From Roseobacter cerasinus (GTDB lineage Bacteria > Pseudomonadota > Alphaproteobacteria > Rhodobacterales > Rhodobacteraceae), in contig NZ_BLIV01000009.1 in the NCBI RefSeq assembly GCF_009811755.1, positions 62,001-126,000 on the forward strand: a stretch of DNA of 64,000 bases, given 5' to 3'. Below the pieces are notes generated by a model. The model did not search any database. It was not told where the DNA came from and saw only the letters and a list, made by a program, of their open reading frames with translations. Every line of letters starts with the position of its first letter. The first letter of the stretch is position 1. Shown piece after piece: positions 1-10,200 of the stretch. Made by a program: the position numbers and the translations under genes.

Positions 1-62
1 AAGCGCCGCCCGGCAGAGGCCTGCACGGTTGCGAGAATCTCGGTGTCACTGGAATCGGGCAT
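1..62 (-). CDS. 5' end of an unidentified gene (partial)
   Basis: An open frame starts with ATG at 62 and runs off the left edge of the window. It reads MPDSSDTEILATVQASAGRR with no stop. A purine-rich AAAGG lies about 8 nt upstream of the ATG, and the frame follows the DUF2235 gene in the same direction with a 32-bp gap, so it may be the next gene of that transcription unit. Only 20 codons are visible, too few to name a family. Confidence 0.35.
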   Translation of the reverse strand, partial: MPDSSDTEILATVQASAGRR

Positions 63-94
63 GGCGGGCACCTTTTGTTCAGGGTCCGCGCCTC

Positions 95-1243
95 CTACCC
101 TGCGGGCGGGGTCTCGTCCAGCCGTGACAGGGCCGGCATCAGCCTGCGCAGGCTCAGCGGGCGGTAGTCAGACCGTCCGGCGACCCGAAGGCGCACCGTA
201 TCATGCACGTCGATGCTCTGATCCGGGCCCTGCCGCCAGCGCAGCAATCGCGGCACCCAACGGTAGAGCCAACCATGATCGTCGATCTCGGATGTGGCCG
301 TCACGGGGTTCAGCGGCACGTCGGGGATCGCGACCCCGGGGGTCAGCCGCAGCCCCTGCCGCGCGGCGCCTTCCCAGATCCAGGCCAGCGCGATATCGGC
401 CAGCGCCCGGGTCTGCGCGGAGCCACCGACAATGCCGTGATCTCCCACAAACCACATTTGCTGGTACGGGCGGTCCGGGCTGCTGTCACCCTGGTTCAGG
501 CCAGAGGCATCCGGGGCGTCGTCGAGATTGTCCCAAAGCGTCGGGATGTAAGGTTTGCGGCGCTCGTCCAGCGCAACCGCGTGGCGGGCGGCTTCCACCA
601 GATGCGACAGCCGCGTGTCGTGAAAGGCGTAGCGGGCATTCCACCACCGCGCCCAGCGGCCAAAGACCGGCTCTGGAATGCCAAGCGCGCCCACCGTATC
701 CCAGACGCCCAGGTAGGCAATGCGCACCAAATGGCTGTCATCAGCGCGCGCGCGGATATCCGTCTGGCTGGTGGCATATCTGGGTGACAGAATCTGCCGC
801 GCGGCCCGGATATGCGGCTGATCCGGCGCATTGCGCGCACCGCGCCGCCGGTAGAGGCGAAAGGCCCGGCGCAGATTGGCCGGTGTCGGGTCCTCCAGGA
901 TGCCGCATTTGCGGATCAGCCCCGCCAGCGACCGCGCCGTGAAAGCACCGCGCGAAAACCCGAAGATCAGGATTTTGTCACCGGGCTGATAACACTGACA
1001 AAGCTGCAGATAGGTCGATGCGATGTTGCGGTTGAGGCCCCAACCGAAGAGCCCGCCCCCCACACGGCTGAGCCAGCGGCCCAATCCGCTGATCCGGCCC
1101 GTGCCCGTGCCAACCCCTTCGGTGTAGATCACGATCTGCTCCGGGCTGCGCAGGCAGGCCCGCGACAGCCGCAACACATGGGTGGGCGCCTCCGATTGGG
1201 TGGAATTCCACGTGCCGTCACAAAAAATCGCGATATGTGCCAT
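95..1243 (-). CDS. DUF2235 alpha/beta-hydrolase-like protein
   Basis: A 382-residue protein of the DUF2235 family, an uncharacterised alpha/beta hydrolase group that includes type VI secretion phospholipase effectors. It begins MAHIAIFCDGTWNST, the usual N-terminal strand and Asp-Gly-Thr turn, and has the nucleophile elbow GFSRGAFTAR near residue 98. No signal peptide is seen. The start is set by GAGGGG about 8 nt upstream of the ATG. No type VI or VgrG genes adjoin it, so a housekeeping or lipid-active role is as likely as a toxin role. A second DUF2235 gene lies at 32624-33703 and shares the SRGA elbow and the YQPGDKI motif. The substrate is unknown. Confidence 0.8.
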   Translation of the reverse strand: MAHIAIFCDGTWNSTQSEAPTHVLRLSRACLRSPEQIVIYTEGVGTGTGRISGLGRWLSRVGGGLFGWGLNRNIASTYLQLCQCYQPGDKILIFGFSRGAFTARSLAGLIRKCGILEDPTPANLRRAFRLYRRRGARNAPDQPHIRAARQILSPRYATSQTDIRARADDSHLVRIAYLGVWDTVGALGIPEPVFGRWARWWNARYAFHDTRLSHLVEAARHAVALDERRKPYIPTLWDNLDDAPDASGLNQGDSSPDRPYQQMWFVGDHGIVGGSAQTRALADIALAWIWEGAARQGLRLTPGVAIPDVPLNPVTATSEIDDHGWLYRWVPRLLRWRQGPDQSIDVHDTVRLRVAGRSDYRPLSLRRLMPALSRLDETPPAG

Positions 1244-1358
1244 TTGCCAACCCCTCTTTGTGCCTTAGACATGCCGGAAGGCACCCCACTATTGGCTTAA
1301 GGCCGCGTGCGGTGGTGTAAAACCTCAACCGGCTGAAGCCGGGTAAGGGAGCCATTTC

Positions 1359-2078
1359 ATGTCGCAGCACCTGCTTGCTATCCTGACCTTTGCTCTGACC
1401 CTGACCTTCGCGGCTTCGCCACTGATCGTGACCGATTTCAGTGGGTTCGCACCGGAGCAATTCCCTGTGCCGCAAGACGACCCACCCGTGCAGCCAGCAG
1501 GCTACGCCTTTGCAATCTGGGGTGTGATTTATCTCTGGCTAATCGCGGGCATGGCATTTGGCGCGCTCCGCCGAAGCGCAGAAGCAGACTGGCAGGCCAT
1601 GCGACCGCCGCTCTGTGTCTCCCTGCTGGTCGGCACCGGCTGGCTCGCTGTGGCCGAACGCGACCCGATCTGGGCCACAGTGCTGATCTGGATCATTCTG
1701 ATCAGCGCCCTCCTGGCGCTCTACCGCGCGCCGCGTCGGGATCGGATCTGGGCGGCGTACCCGCTGGGGCTCTACGCAGGCTGGCTCAGCGCTGCGAGTT
1801 GCGTGTCTCTAGGGTTGGTCACGGCAGGCTATGGTTTGATGAGCGCATCAACAGCGGCGCTGGTCCTTGTCTTTGCAGCCCTTGTGCTCGCCTCTGCGAT
1901 ACAGTCGACGCTGGGCCGCACGCCCACCTATGCGCTGGCGGTCATCTGGGCGCTCGCGGCAGTGGTCGCCCAGAACGTCGCGGGAAATCAGATCGTCGCG
2001 GCCCTGGCAGGCGGTGGTGCGCTGGCGCTTCTCAGACCGATGATCAAAGCGCGGCGGGCAGAACGACCCGCAGAGTAG
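1359..2078 (+). CDS. TspO/MBR-like tryptophan-rich integral membrane protein
   Basis: A 239-residue polytopic membrane protein. It has an N-terminal hydrophobic segment, the motif PAGYAFAIWGVIYLW near residues 46-60 that resembles the first helix of TspO/tryptophan-rich sensory proteins, and four or five further hydrophobic stretches ending in a basic tail. It is longer than classical TspO (about 160 residues), so it belongs to a divergent subgroup, and tetrapyrrole binding should not be assumed. AAGGGAG sits about 7 nt before the ATG. It diverges from the DUF2235 gene and converges on der across a long hairpin at 2079-2153. Confidence 0.7.
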   Translation: MSQHLLAILTFALTLTFAASPLIVTDFSGFAPEQFPVPQDDPPVQPAGYAFAIWGVIYLWLIAGMAFGALRRSAEADWQAMRPPLCVSLLVGTGWLAVAERDPIWATVLIWIILISALLALYRAPRRDRIWAAYPLGLYAGWLSAASCVSLGLVTAGYGLMSASTAALVLVFAALVLASAIQSTLGRTPTYALAVIWALAAVVAQNVAGNQIVAALAGGGALALLRPMIKARRAERPAE

Positions 2079-2153
2079 CGGCGGCCTAAAGCCCGCAGTA
2101 CCTGCCAGCACGACCGGTCAATCCCAGCAGGTACGGCGGGCTTTAGGCCGCCG
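2079..2153. terminator. Long inverted repeat between convergent genes
   Basis: The arms 2079-2105 and 2127-2153 are complementary over 27 bp with one mismatch, around a 21-nt loop. The element fills the gap between the convergent TspO-like and der genes, so it probably acts as a two-way terminator, although no clear U-tract is present. It is homologous to the hairpin at 11626-11699: the arms share the core GGCCT(G)AAAGCCC and the differences are compensatory. Confidence 0.7.
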
Positions 2154-2164
2154 CCTCCGACAGA

Positions 2165-3643
2165 TCACGCCTTGCGCCGCCCGTCAGTGTGTTTGCGCAG
2201 TTTGGAGGGTCCAGCCTTCTTGCGGTCCTTGTAGGGGTTGGCGTCATTCTGTCCGCGCATCCACAGCCGGATCGGCGTGCCCGGCATGTCAAAGTCAAGC
2301 CGTAGCCCGTTGACAAGATAGCGGCTGTAGCTCTCCGGCACCTTGTCGGGGTGGCTGCACATGACCACAAACCCCGGCGGCCGGGTCTTGGCCTGCGTCA
2401 TGTAGCGCAGCTTGATGCGCTTGCCCTGCGGCGCGGGCGGCGGATGCGCCTCGACCATCCCCGCCAGCCAGCGGTTCAGCTGCGCAGTGCTCACGCGCCG
2501 GTTCCACACCTCATAGGCGCGCAGGATCGCCGAGTGCAGCCGGTCCAATCCACGCCCCGTCTGTGCTGAGACTGTGATCAGCGGCGCGCCGCGCAGCTGC
2601 GGCAACAAGCGCTCGAAGCTCTCCTTAAGGTCTTTCAGCTTGGCCTGTCGGTCCTCCTCGATGTCCCATTTGTTCACCGCCACGACAACCGCACGGCCCT
2701 CGCGCTCGGCCAGATCCGCGATGCGCAGGTCCTGCTGCTCAAACGGGATCGCAGCGTCCAGCAGCACAACCACCACTTCAGCGAACTTGACCGCCCGCAA
2801 CCCATCGCCAACCGAGAGCTTCTCCAGCTTTTCCTGCACCTTCGCCTTCTTGCGCATGCCTGCCGTGTCAAAAATGCGCATCGGCACGGGGTCACCCTCC
2901 GGTCCGGCCCAGTCCAGCCGCAGGGAAATCGCATCGCGCGTGATCCCCGCCTCAGGACCGGTTAGCAGACGGTCCTCACCCAAAATGCGATTGATCAAGG
3001 TAGACTTGCCCGCGTTGGGCCGCCCCACAACAGCCACCTGCAAAGGTTTTTGAGGGGTCGGCATGGGGATCTCGACCTCCATGTCCCCATCGTCTTCGTC
3101 CAGCGTCACGTCGGTTTCGGGTGCGTCTTCTGCCGCCCGCTCCGCAAACTGATCCGCCAGTGGCATCAAATGGGTGTAGAGGTCGTTCAACCCTTCGCCG
3201 TGTTCAGCGGACAGACGAATGGGCTCGCCGAGGCCCAGCGAATAAGCCTCCAGCACACCGGCATCCGCCGCCGCTCCCTCCGCCTTGTTGGCGGCGAGGA
3301 TCACATGGGCCGACCGTTTGCGCAGAATGTCGGCGAAGACCAGATCAGAGGGTGTAATGCCAACGCGGGCATCCACCAGAAAGAGGCAGATGTCAGCCAT
3401 ATCGACGGCCCGCTCGGTCAAGCGGCGCATGCGCCCCTGAAGGCTGTCGTCCGTGACCTCCTCCAAACCGGCCGTATCAATCACGGTAAAACGCAGATCG
3501 GCCAGCCGTGCGGCACCCTCGCGCAAATCGCGGGTCACCCCTGGCTGGTCATCCACCAACGCCAGACGCTTGCCAACCAGACGGTTGAACAGGGTGGACT
3601 TGCCCACGTTGGGCCGCCCCACGATGGCCAGCGTAAAGGACAT
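2165..3643 (-). CDS. der: Ribosome-associated GTPase Der (EngA)
   Basis: A 492-residue essential GTPase acting late in 50S ribosomal subunit assembly. Two tandem G domains are visible: the first has GRPNVGKS at 9-16 and DTAG at 56-59, the second has GRPNAGKS at 207-214 and NKWD further on. They are joined by an acidic linker (about 165-192), and the C-terminal KH-like domain ends in a Lys/Arg-rich tail. The first domain has NKAE rather than NKxD at its G4 motif, a tolerated variation in alphaproteobacteria. The gene is last in the order yfgM-bamB-der, which is also the E. coli order, with short gaps (51 and 65 bp) consistent with one transcript. Confidence 0.97.
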   Translation of the reverse strand: MSFTLAIVGRPNVGKSTLFNRLVGKRLALVDDQPGVTRDLREGAARLADLRFTVIDTAGLEEVTDDSLQGRMRRLTERAVDMADICLFLVDARVGITPSDLVFADILRKRSAHVILAANKAEGAAADAGVLEAYSLGLGEPIRLSAEHGEGLNDLYTHLMPLADQFAERAAEDAPETDVTLDEDDGDMEVEIPMPTPQKPLQVAVVGRPNAGKSTLINRILGEDRLLTGPEAGITRDAISLRLDWAGPEGDPVPMRIFDTAGMRKKAKVQEKLEKLSVGDGLRAVKFAEVVVVLLDAAIPFEQQDLRIADLAEREGRAVVVAVNKWDIEEDRQAKLKDLKESFERLLPQLRGAPLITVSAQTGRGLDRLHSAILRAYEVWNRRVSTAQLNRWLAGMVEAHPPPAPQGKRIKLRYMTQAKTRPPGFVVMCSHPDKVPESYSRYLVNGLRLDFDMPGTPIRLWMRGQNDANPYKDRKKAGPSKLRKHTDGRRKA

Positions 3644-3694
3644 ATCAAAGGCTCCAGACGCAACGATAAAGACGCGCCTTACCTCACTTCGCCG

Positions 3695-5044
3695 TCAACG
3701 AAAAGCGTGCAGTTGCCCGTTCGTGGACACAACATAAAGAACACCGCCTGCGACCACGGGCGCAGTGGTGGCGCCGCCAGGAATTTCAGTTGTGTTCACA
3801 AGCGCGCCGCTTTCCGGGTCAAAGGCGCGCAATTGACCATCATTGGAAGCCACATAGATACGGCCACCCGCCAGCACCGGCGCGTGATGGGCATAGACTT
3901 CAGCTCGGCGCTTGGGACGGTCCTTGACAAAATTGGGCAGCTGCGCACCCCAGATCCGGGTGCCATCCGAGGCGTCAAGCCGCAGAAGCTCTCCGAGATC
4001 AGAGATCACAAAGACACTGTCCCCGGCAGGCAGAACCGGGCCAACAGCTCCTTCCCGCGCGGTCCAAAGACGCGCGCCTGACGCAAAATCAAGTGCGACA
4101 ATCCGGCCCGATTGATTGCCCACATAGACGCGGTTCCCGGAAATCACCGGCTCGCCTGTAACATCCGCGACCGCACCAAGCGCCCGCGCGAAACGCTGCC
4201 CCAGCGCCGATGCATCCCAACGGCGCAGACCGCCACGGCGGAAGACCGCCTGTATTTCGCCGGACCCAAAAGCAAAAATCGCCAGATCGTCTGCCACAGC
4301 CGGGGCCGGCGCGCCCAGCACATTGTTCACATTCGGGGCTGCGGTCAGCTGCCATTCGATGCGCCCATCCTCTGCGCGCAAGGCCCACCCGGTATCATCC
4401 CCGGAGGTCAGATAGACCAGATCCCCAAAGGCCGTGGGCCGTCCGGATCCGGTGCCTTCCAGCGCCTGCCGCCACAACTCGTCACCCGTTGCCGCATCCA
4501 GCGCCACAAGCGCGCCATAGCCAAGCGATACATAAAGACGCCCGTCCTTGTAAGAGATGCCACCGCCCGTGGCCGCACCCGCTTCATCGCGAGAAGACGT
4601 CAGATCCTGTCGCCACACGGTCTCCCCCGCGGTCGACGTCGCTGTCACCTGCGTTCCGGCATCCAGGGTGTAGATCACCCCACCTGCCACAACCGGGTCG
4701 GCGGTGATGCGCTGGCGACGGCTGTCACCGGCACCGATGTTGGCCGACCAGACCCGCTGGGGCGTGGCCCCAAGCGCCGGGTGCGCCACCCGAAAAGAGG
4801 GCGAGCCCGGGCTTTGGGTCCACTCCGCATTGTTGGATGTGGCTGGCAGAGAGATGGCACGCGGCCCGTCCTGGGTCTCCGCAGCAAGCGCTAAAGATTG
4901 CGCATCCTGCCCCACACTCCGAATGTCTTCGCGCTTGCCCGGCAGGATAGTGTCATCCTCCGTGCACGCAGACAACACCACGCCAAATGCCAAGCAGGCC
5001 AAGCCCAGCTTCGCCCGAACCGGAGCGCCGAAAACCTTGATCAT
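3695..5044 (-). CDS. bamB: Outer membrane assembly lipoprotein BamB-like beta-propeller
   Basis: A 449-residue lipoprotein. The signal peptide ends in the lipobox LSAC with the acylated Cys at 27. The rest is a PQQ-binding-like beta-propeller with repeated blades such as GRLYVSLGYGALVALDAATG, GNRVYVGNQSGRIVALDFASG and GRIYVASNDGQLRAFDPESG. BamB is the propeller component of the BAM complex that helps BamA insert outer-membrane beta-barrels. Placement between yfgM and der supports the assignment over other PQQ-repeat proteins. It is longer than E. coli BamB (392 residues) because of an extended N-terminal linker. Confidence 0.9.
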   Translation of the reverse strand: MIKVFGAPVRAKLGLACLAFGVVLSACTEDDTILPGKREDIRSVGQDAQSLALAAETQDGPRAISLPATSNNAEWTQSPGSPSFRVAHPALGATPQRVWSANIGAGDSRRQRITADPVVAGGVIYTLDAGTQVTATSTAGETVWRQDLTSSRDEAGAATGGGISYKDGRLYVSLGYGALVALDAATGDELWRQALEGTGSGRPTAFGDLVYLTSGDDTGWALRAEDGRIEWQLTAAPNVNNVLGAPAPAVADDLAIFAFGSGEIQAVFRRGGLRRWDASALGQRFARALGAVADVTGEPVISGNRVYVGNQSGRIVALDFASGARLWTAREGAVGPVLPAGDSVFVISDLGELLRLDASDGTRIWGAQLPNFVKDRPKRRAEVYAHHAPVLAGGRIYVASNDGQLRAFDPESGALVNTTEIPGGATTAPVVAGGVLYVVSTNGQLHAFR

Positions 5045-5109
5045 ACCCTGCCTGCCTTACCCATACTGTCGCCCGCAGCTTCCCGTCATTCCGTCACCGG
5101 TGCCTGCTG

Positions 5110-5787
5110 TCAATTGCCCGAGAGCGGCAGGTTTTCCAGATCGGGAGAGCCTCCCAGCGCCACAATCACCTGTAAGGCGCGTTGTTGCAAGTCCGAGGTC
5201 AGCGCCGCATCCTGCAGGATGTCCTGATACCGCGCAATCGCTGCATCCGTCTGCCCTTCGGCCACATCGATCAGGGCCAATTGCTCCAACGCCAGAAGGC
5301 GTAGTGGCGCACCTGCCACAGCCAGCGCCTCAAACCGCTGCCTGCGGGTATCTGCGTCCAGCGTCTCGGCCTGCAGCGTCAACGACTTGAAACTGGCGAT
5401 CTGCCGGTAAATCTGATCCACATCCGGGTTCACCGCCACCGCATCCAGCGCTGTGACGGCGGCCTCCGTATTGCCTGCGTCCTGCGCGGTGGCCGCGCGC
5501 AGCATTGCGACCAGAGCGCTTGCGGTTGGATCCTCGGCACTCAGACCTGCAAGCGCATCGGTCCGCTCGTCGGGGCTTGACGCGCTCAGTGCGGCCAGCA
5601 TGCCATCCCCCAAGGCCTGAGCCTCGGCCCGCGCAGCGGCCTTGCGATACTCTGTCCAGGCCGCCCCGCCGACGATCAAGACCACAAGCAAGACACCTAT
5701 CCAGCCATAGCGCTTGAGATAGCCATAGAGCCGGTCGCGCCGGACCTCCTCATTCACCTCGTCGATGAAACTGTCAGTATCGCTCAT
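5110..5787 (-). CDS. YfgM-like membrane-anchored TPR protein
   Basis: A 225-residue protein starting MSDTDSFIDEVNEEVRRDR. A short cytoplasmic part is followed by one transmembrane helix (roughly residues 27-45, GWIGVLLVVLIVGGAAW) and a periplasmic tetratricopeptide-like domain. YfgM family members associate with the Sec translocon and periplasmic chaperones. The start at 5787 is chosen because GGAAGG lies 6 nt upstream. An upstream in-frame ATG at 5844 would add 19 basic residues without a good ribosome site. First gene of the yfgM-bamB-der unit. Confidence 0.85.
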   Translation of the reverse strand: MSDTDSFIDEVNEEVRRDRLYGYLKRYGWIGVLLVVLIVGGAAWTEYRKAAARAEAQALGDGMLAALSASSPDERTDALAGLSAEDPTASALVAMLRAATAQDAGNTEAAVTALDAVAVNPDVDQIYRQIASFKSLTLQAETLDADTRRQRFEALAVAGAPLRLLALEQLALIDVAEGQTDAAIARYQDILQDAALTSDLQQRALQVIVALGGSPDLENLPLSGN

Positions 5788-5902
5788 GTCGCCCTTCCGA
5801 CCACGGGTTTCGCCCCTCTTATCGCGGCCAGACAGGCAAGCCAAGACCCGGTGTCCGATGCGGTGGCAGCGCCCATTGCCATAAGCCTGAGAAATTACTA
5901 AT

Positions 5903-5920
5903 CTGAACTGGTCAGTTTAG
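5903..5920. promoter_or_regulatory. Palindromic operator-like site upstream of the RND pump
   Basis: The 18-bp dyad CTGAACTGGTCAGTTTAG is symmetric except for one position pair, with core AACTG-GT-CAGTT at 5906-5917. It lies about 87 bp before the adaptor start at 6007 and about 116 bp before yfgM on the other strand. Efflux pumps of this type are commonly controlled by TetR-family repressors binding such dyads. No regulator gene is adjacent, so the cognate protein is unknown. Confidence 0.45.
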
Positions 5921-6006
5921 CGTAACTGTCGTAAAGGAAATTGCGCGCCAAAGTGCCGAACCGGAGCCAGGCGCCCTTTCGGATAGTCCTGTGCGAGGCG
6001 ATCGAC

Positions 6007-7275
6007 ATGCGTATTTTCTCTATTCTAGCTGCGGTTGCGGTTGTTGCTCTGCTGGCGCTTTTCATTCTTGACCGGCCACGTTTGCTCGCGCTGGTAGGCC
6101 AGGCCGAAGGCTCAAGTGATGTTGCGGAGACCAGCGCAGATGCGCCCAGCGACGAGGCGCCGGCCAATCTGGTCAAGGTCGTTGTCCAGCGGTCCGTCGC
6201 GCAGAAAGTCGACACCGCCGTCGCCCTGCGTGGCCAGACCGAGGCAGCCCGCACAGTGGACGTGCGCGCGGAAACCTCGGCCATCGTCGTCTCAGAACCA
6301 TTGCGCAAAGGCACACGCGTGGCCGCCGGGCAGCCCATGTGCACGCTCGACGAGGGAACGCGCGGCACGGCGCTGGCACAGGCGCAGGCGCAGTTGGACG
6401 AGGCCCGCGCGCGCGTGCCTGAGGCCGAAGCCCGACTTGATCAATCGCGCGCGCAGCTGGAAGAGGCACGAATCAACCTCAATGCCTCCTCCAAGCTCAG
6501 CGAAGGTGGGTTTGCCTCTACCACCCGCGTGGCCAACACCGAGGCTGCGCTGGCCACGGCACAGGCCGGGGTGGAGAGCGCCCGCGCGGGTCTGCAAGCG
6601 GCCCAGTCCGGCATCCAAAGCGCGCAAGCCGCCGTGGCCACGGCCGAAAAGGAAATCGAACGTCTGGTGATCAAGGCGCCGTTTGCCGGGCTGCTGGAGA
6701 GCGACACAGCAGAGCTTGGCTCGCTGTTGCAGCCCGGCTCGCTCTGCGCGACGATTATCCAGCTTGACCCGATCAAGCTGGTGGCCTTTGTGCCCGAAAC
6801 AGAGGTCGCACGGGTCGCGCCCGGCGCCATGGCAGCCGCCAGGCTGGTCAGCGGCAGCGGCGCGCTCACAGGTGGCCCGGAAGCACGCAGCAATGCGGTT
6901 CAAGGGGCGGTCACCTTCCTGTCAAGCTCGGCGGATGAGACCACCCGCACGTTCCGTGTCGAGATCGAAGTGCCCAATGGGGACAATCGCATTCGGGATG
7001 GGCAAACTGCCGAGATCGCGATCTCGGCCGAAGGGGCCTTTGCGCATCTGCTGCCGCAATCCGCACTGACGTTGAACGATGAAGGCACGCTTGGCGTGCG
7101 CACAATCGACGACGACGCGATTGTGGAGTTCTACCCCGTGGCGCTGATGCGTGACACAGCGGAAGGCGTGTGGTTGACCGGCCTGCCCGACACTTCGGAT
7201 GTGATTGTCGTCGGGCAGGAATTCGTGATTGCAGGCGTTCAGGTGGCGCCCACCTATCGGGAGCTCAGTCAATGA
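6007..7275 (+). CDS. RND efflux periplasmic adaptor (membrane fusion protein)
   Basis: A 422-residue HlyD/AcrA-type adaptor. An N-terminal membrane anchor (MRIFSILAAVAVVALLALFI) is followed by a lipoyl-like segment (VRAETSAIVVSEPLRKGTRV), an Ala/Glu-rich alpha-helical hairpin (about 120-215), the second lipoyl half (VIKAPFAGLLESD) and a beta-barrel plus membrane-proximal domain. It bridges the inner-membrane permease to an outer-membrane channel. The start at 6007 has GAGG 8 nt upstream; a TTG-initiated extension from 5941 is possible but unlikely. Its stop overlaps the permease ATG (ATGA), indicating translational coupling. No TolC gene is adjacent; the window's tolC is at 49683-51122. Confidence 0.92.
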   Translation: MRIFSILAAVAVVALLALFILDRPRLLALVGQAEGSSDVAETSADAPSDEAPANLVKVVVQRSVAQKVDTAVALRGQTEAARTVDVRAETSAIVVSEPLRKGTRVAAGQPMCTLDEGTRGTALAQAQAQLDEARARVPEAEARLDQSRAQLEEARINLNASSKLSEGGFASTTRVANTEAALATAQAGVESARAGLQAAQSGIQSAQAAVATAEKEIERLVIKAPFAGLLESDTAELGSLLQPGSLCATIIQLDPIKLVAFVPETEVARVAPGAMAAARLVSGSGALTGGPEARSNAVQGAVTFLSSSADETTRTFRVEIEVPNGDNRIRDGQTAEIAISAEGAFAHLLPQSALTLNDEGTLGVRTIDDDAIVEFYPVALMRDTAEGVWLTGLPDTSDVIVVGQEFVIAGVQVAPTYRELSQ

Positions 7276-10200
7276 CCGGAATAGTCGATTGGGCCGCCAG
7301 CCGCGCTCGGATGGTGCTGGCCTTCATCATGCTCAGCCTGGTGGTGGGTGGCTTTGCCTATTCCACCCTGCCCAAGGAGGGCGAGCCTGACATCGAGATC
7401 CCCGCGCTCTTTGTGTCGGTGCCCTTCCCCGGCATCTCGGCCTCGGACAGCGAGACACTGCTTGTCAAGCCGATGGAGACAGAGCTGGCTGACCTTGACG
7501 GTCTGAAATCCATGTCCGCGACTGCCGCCGAAGGCTATGCCGGTGTGGCCCTTGAGTTCGAGTTCGGCTGGGACAAGACCAAGATCCTCGCCGATGTGCG
7601 CGATTCCATGGGCAAGGCCCAGGCCGATTTCCCCGAAGGGGCCGAGCAGTATTCGATCAACGAGATCAACTTCTCGGAGTTTCCGATCATCATCGTGAAC
7701 CTGACCGGACCAGTGCCTGAACGCACCATGATCCGGGTGGCTAAGGACTTGCAGGATGATCTCGAAGCCCTCGACGCGGTCCTGGAGGCCGGGCTGGGCG
7801 GCAGCCGTGATGAGATGATCGAAGTGCTGATCGATCCGTTGCGGCTGGAGGCCTACAACGTCACCGCAGGCGAGCTGATCGACACGGTGCGCAACAACAA
7901 CCAGTTGATCGCCGCCGGTGAGGTGGACAGTGCGCAGGGTGCCTTTGCGGTCAAGATCCCCTCCTCCTTCGACGAGCCGCAGGATATCTATGACCTGCCC
8001 GTCAAGACCAATGGCGACAGGGTCGTCACGCTGGGCGATCTGGCAGACATCAACCTCACATTTGAGGATCGCGACGGCACAGCGCGATTCAACGGCGTGA
8101 ACACCGTGGCGCTGCAAGTGGTCAAGCGCAAGGGCTTCAACCTGATCGACACCGCCACGCTGGTGAAGGAGATGGTGGAGGAAAAAAGCGCCTCCTGGCC
8201 TGAAGGACTGCAGGCGGCGGTCGAGGTGGGCACGTCAAATGACCAGTCCCGCATCGTAAACGCCATGGTGCAGCAGCTTGTGGGCTCGGTCCTCACCGCG
8301 ATTGCGCTGGTGATGATTGTGGTGCTTGCGGCCTTGGGCATCCGAGCTGCCCTGCTTGTGGGCTTTGCAATCCCCACCTCCTTCCTACTTTGTTTTGCGT
8401 TCCTCGCGCTCATGGGCATTTCGATCTCAAATATCGTTATGTTTGGGCTGATCCTCGCTGTGGGCATGCTGGTCGATGGTGCCATCGTAGTGGTGGAATA
8501 CGCCGACAAGCGCCAGCAGGAGGGCGAAGGCCCGATGCGCGCCTATGTGGAGGCCGCCAAGCGCATGTTCTGGCCGATCATCTCCTCCACGGCCACGACG
8601 CTCTGCGCCTTCCTGCCCATGCTCTTCTGGCCGGGTGTGCCGGGTGAATTCATGGGCATGTTGCCGGTCACGCTGATCTTCGTGCTGTCGGCTTCGCTGG
8701 TCGTCGCCCTGATTTACCTGCCGGTCATGGGCGGTGTGACCGGGCGGCTGGAACGCTGGCTGGCGGATTACATGACGGCGATTGCGGGGCTGCGCTGGTA
8801 CCTGCATCTGGCGCTCTTCCCCGCAGCCTTTGCAATGATCGCCGTTTCTGGCCTGATGGGGCCGATCTTTGGCTTGATCGAGCTGCGGTTTGCGGCAATG
8901 GACAGCCTGAAGATCCTCTCCTCTGTGATACCCACGCTGCTGGTGGTCTTTCTGCTCATCCTGGCAGCGGTCGCATGTCTTTTCGTTGCGTTGGGCGGGT
9001 TCCTCCTGGGGCTTGTGTCTTTCTTTGCAGTCGTGACCCGCATGGGCCGGTTCGGCCGCCGCATTACCAGTCGGGTGTTCAGGACCGAACCCACGGAGAT
9101 CAACTCCGGTTACCGCCGCTCCTTCTTTGGCTATGTGATCGAGGGCATCGCCGGCAACCCGGTGATGCCGCTTGTGATGGCCGGGGTGGTCTTTGTCTTT
9201 GTCGGCAGCGTGCTGATGTATTTCACCAACCACAGCCGCGGCGTGGAGTTCTTTGTCGAATCCGAACCGGAACAGGGCATCGTCTATGTGCTTGCGCGCG
9301 GCAACCTGTCACTGGAAGAAAAGGACGAATTGGTGCGCCAGGCGGAGGAGATCGTGCTGGCGCACCCCGGGATCGCGAATGCCTTCTCATTTGCTGGTGA
9401 AGGCGGGCTGAACACCGACACCTCCGGCGGGTCGCGCCCAAAGGACCTGATTGGTCAGGTGCAGTTCGAAACCATTCCGTGGGAGGACCGCGCCGACCGC
9501 CCCGATCTGGACGGCAACATCGTCATTGCAGAGTTGACCGAAACGCTGGATCGCTTGCCCGGCATCAAGACCGAAGTGCTGGAGGTCGCGGACGGCCCCG
9601 CCTCAGGCAAACCGGTGCATCTGCGTCTCAAGGCCGATGACTTCGCCACGCTGACGGAAGCGGCGGCGGTCGCGCGTGTGCAGTTCGAAAGGACCCCCGG
9701 ACTGACCCTGATCGAAGATTCCCGCCCCCTGCCCGGCATCGACTGGCAGATCGATGTGGATGTGGAAAAGGCAGGCCGCTATGGCGCAGATGTGGCGATC
9801 GTCGGCGCCATGGTGCAACTGGTCACGCGGGGTATCTGGCTCGACAATATGCGTGTGCCAAGTTCCGATGATGAGATTGAGATCCGCGTGCGCCTGCCTG
9901 AAGGTGATCGGGTGCTCTCGACGCTAGACACGCTGAAAGTGCGTACAGAGGACGGGCTGATCCCGCTATCGAATTTCATCACGCGGACGCCCGTGCCGAA
10001 ACTGGCTGAAATCAACCGGATCGATCAGAAGCGCTACTTCGACGTCAAGGCGGATGTGGCACCTGGGTTGATGAAGGTGGTGGAGACCCGTCGAGAGGAC
10101 GGGGTCGAGGTGACTGAAACGCTTGCGATGCTGCGTCCGGCAGGGGCCGATGCGGATATCACCTTGCGGGATGGTACGACCTACAAGATCACCGATCGTG

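Noticed and set aside
43-942. 299-codon open frame antisense to the DUF2235 gene
   Set aside because: Arg/Pro/Gly-rich shadow of the 95-1243 gene, no ribosome site or recognisable domain.
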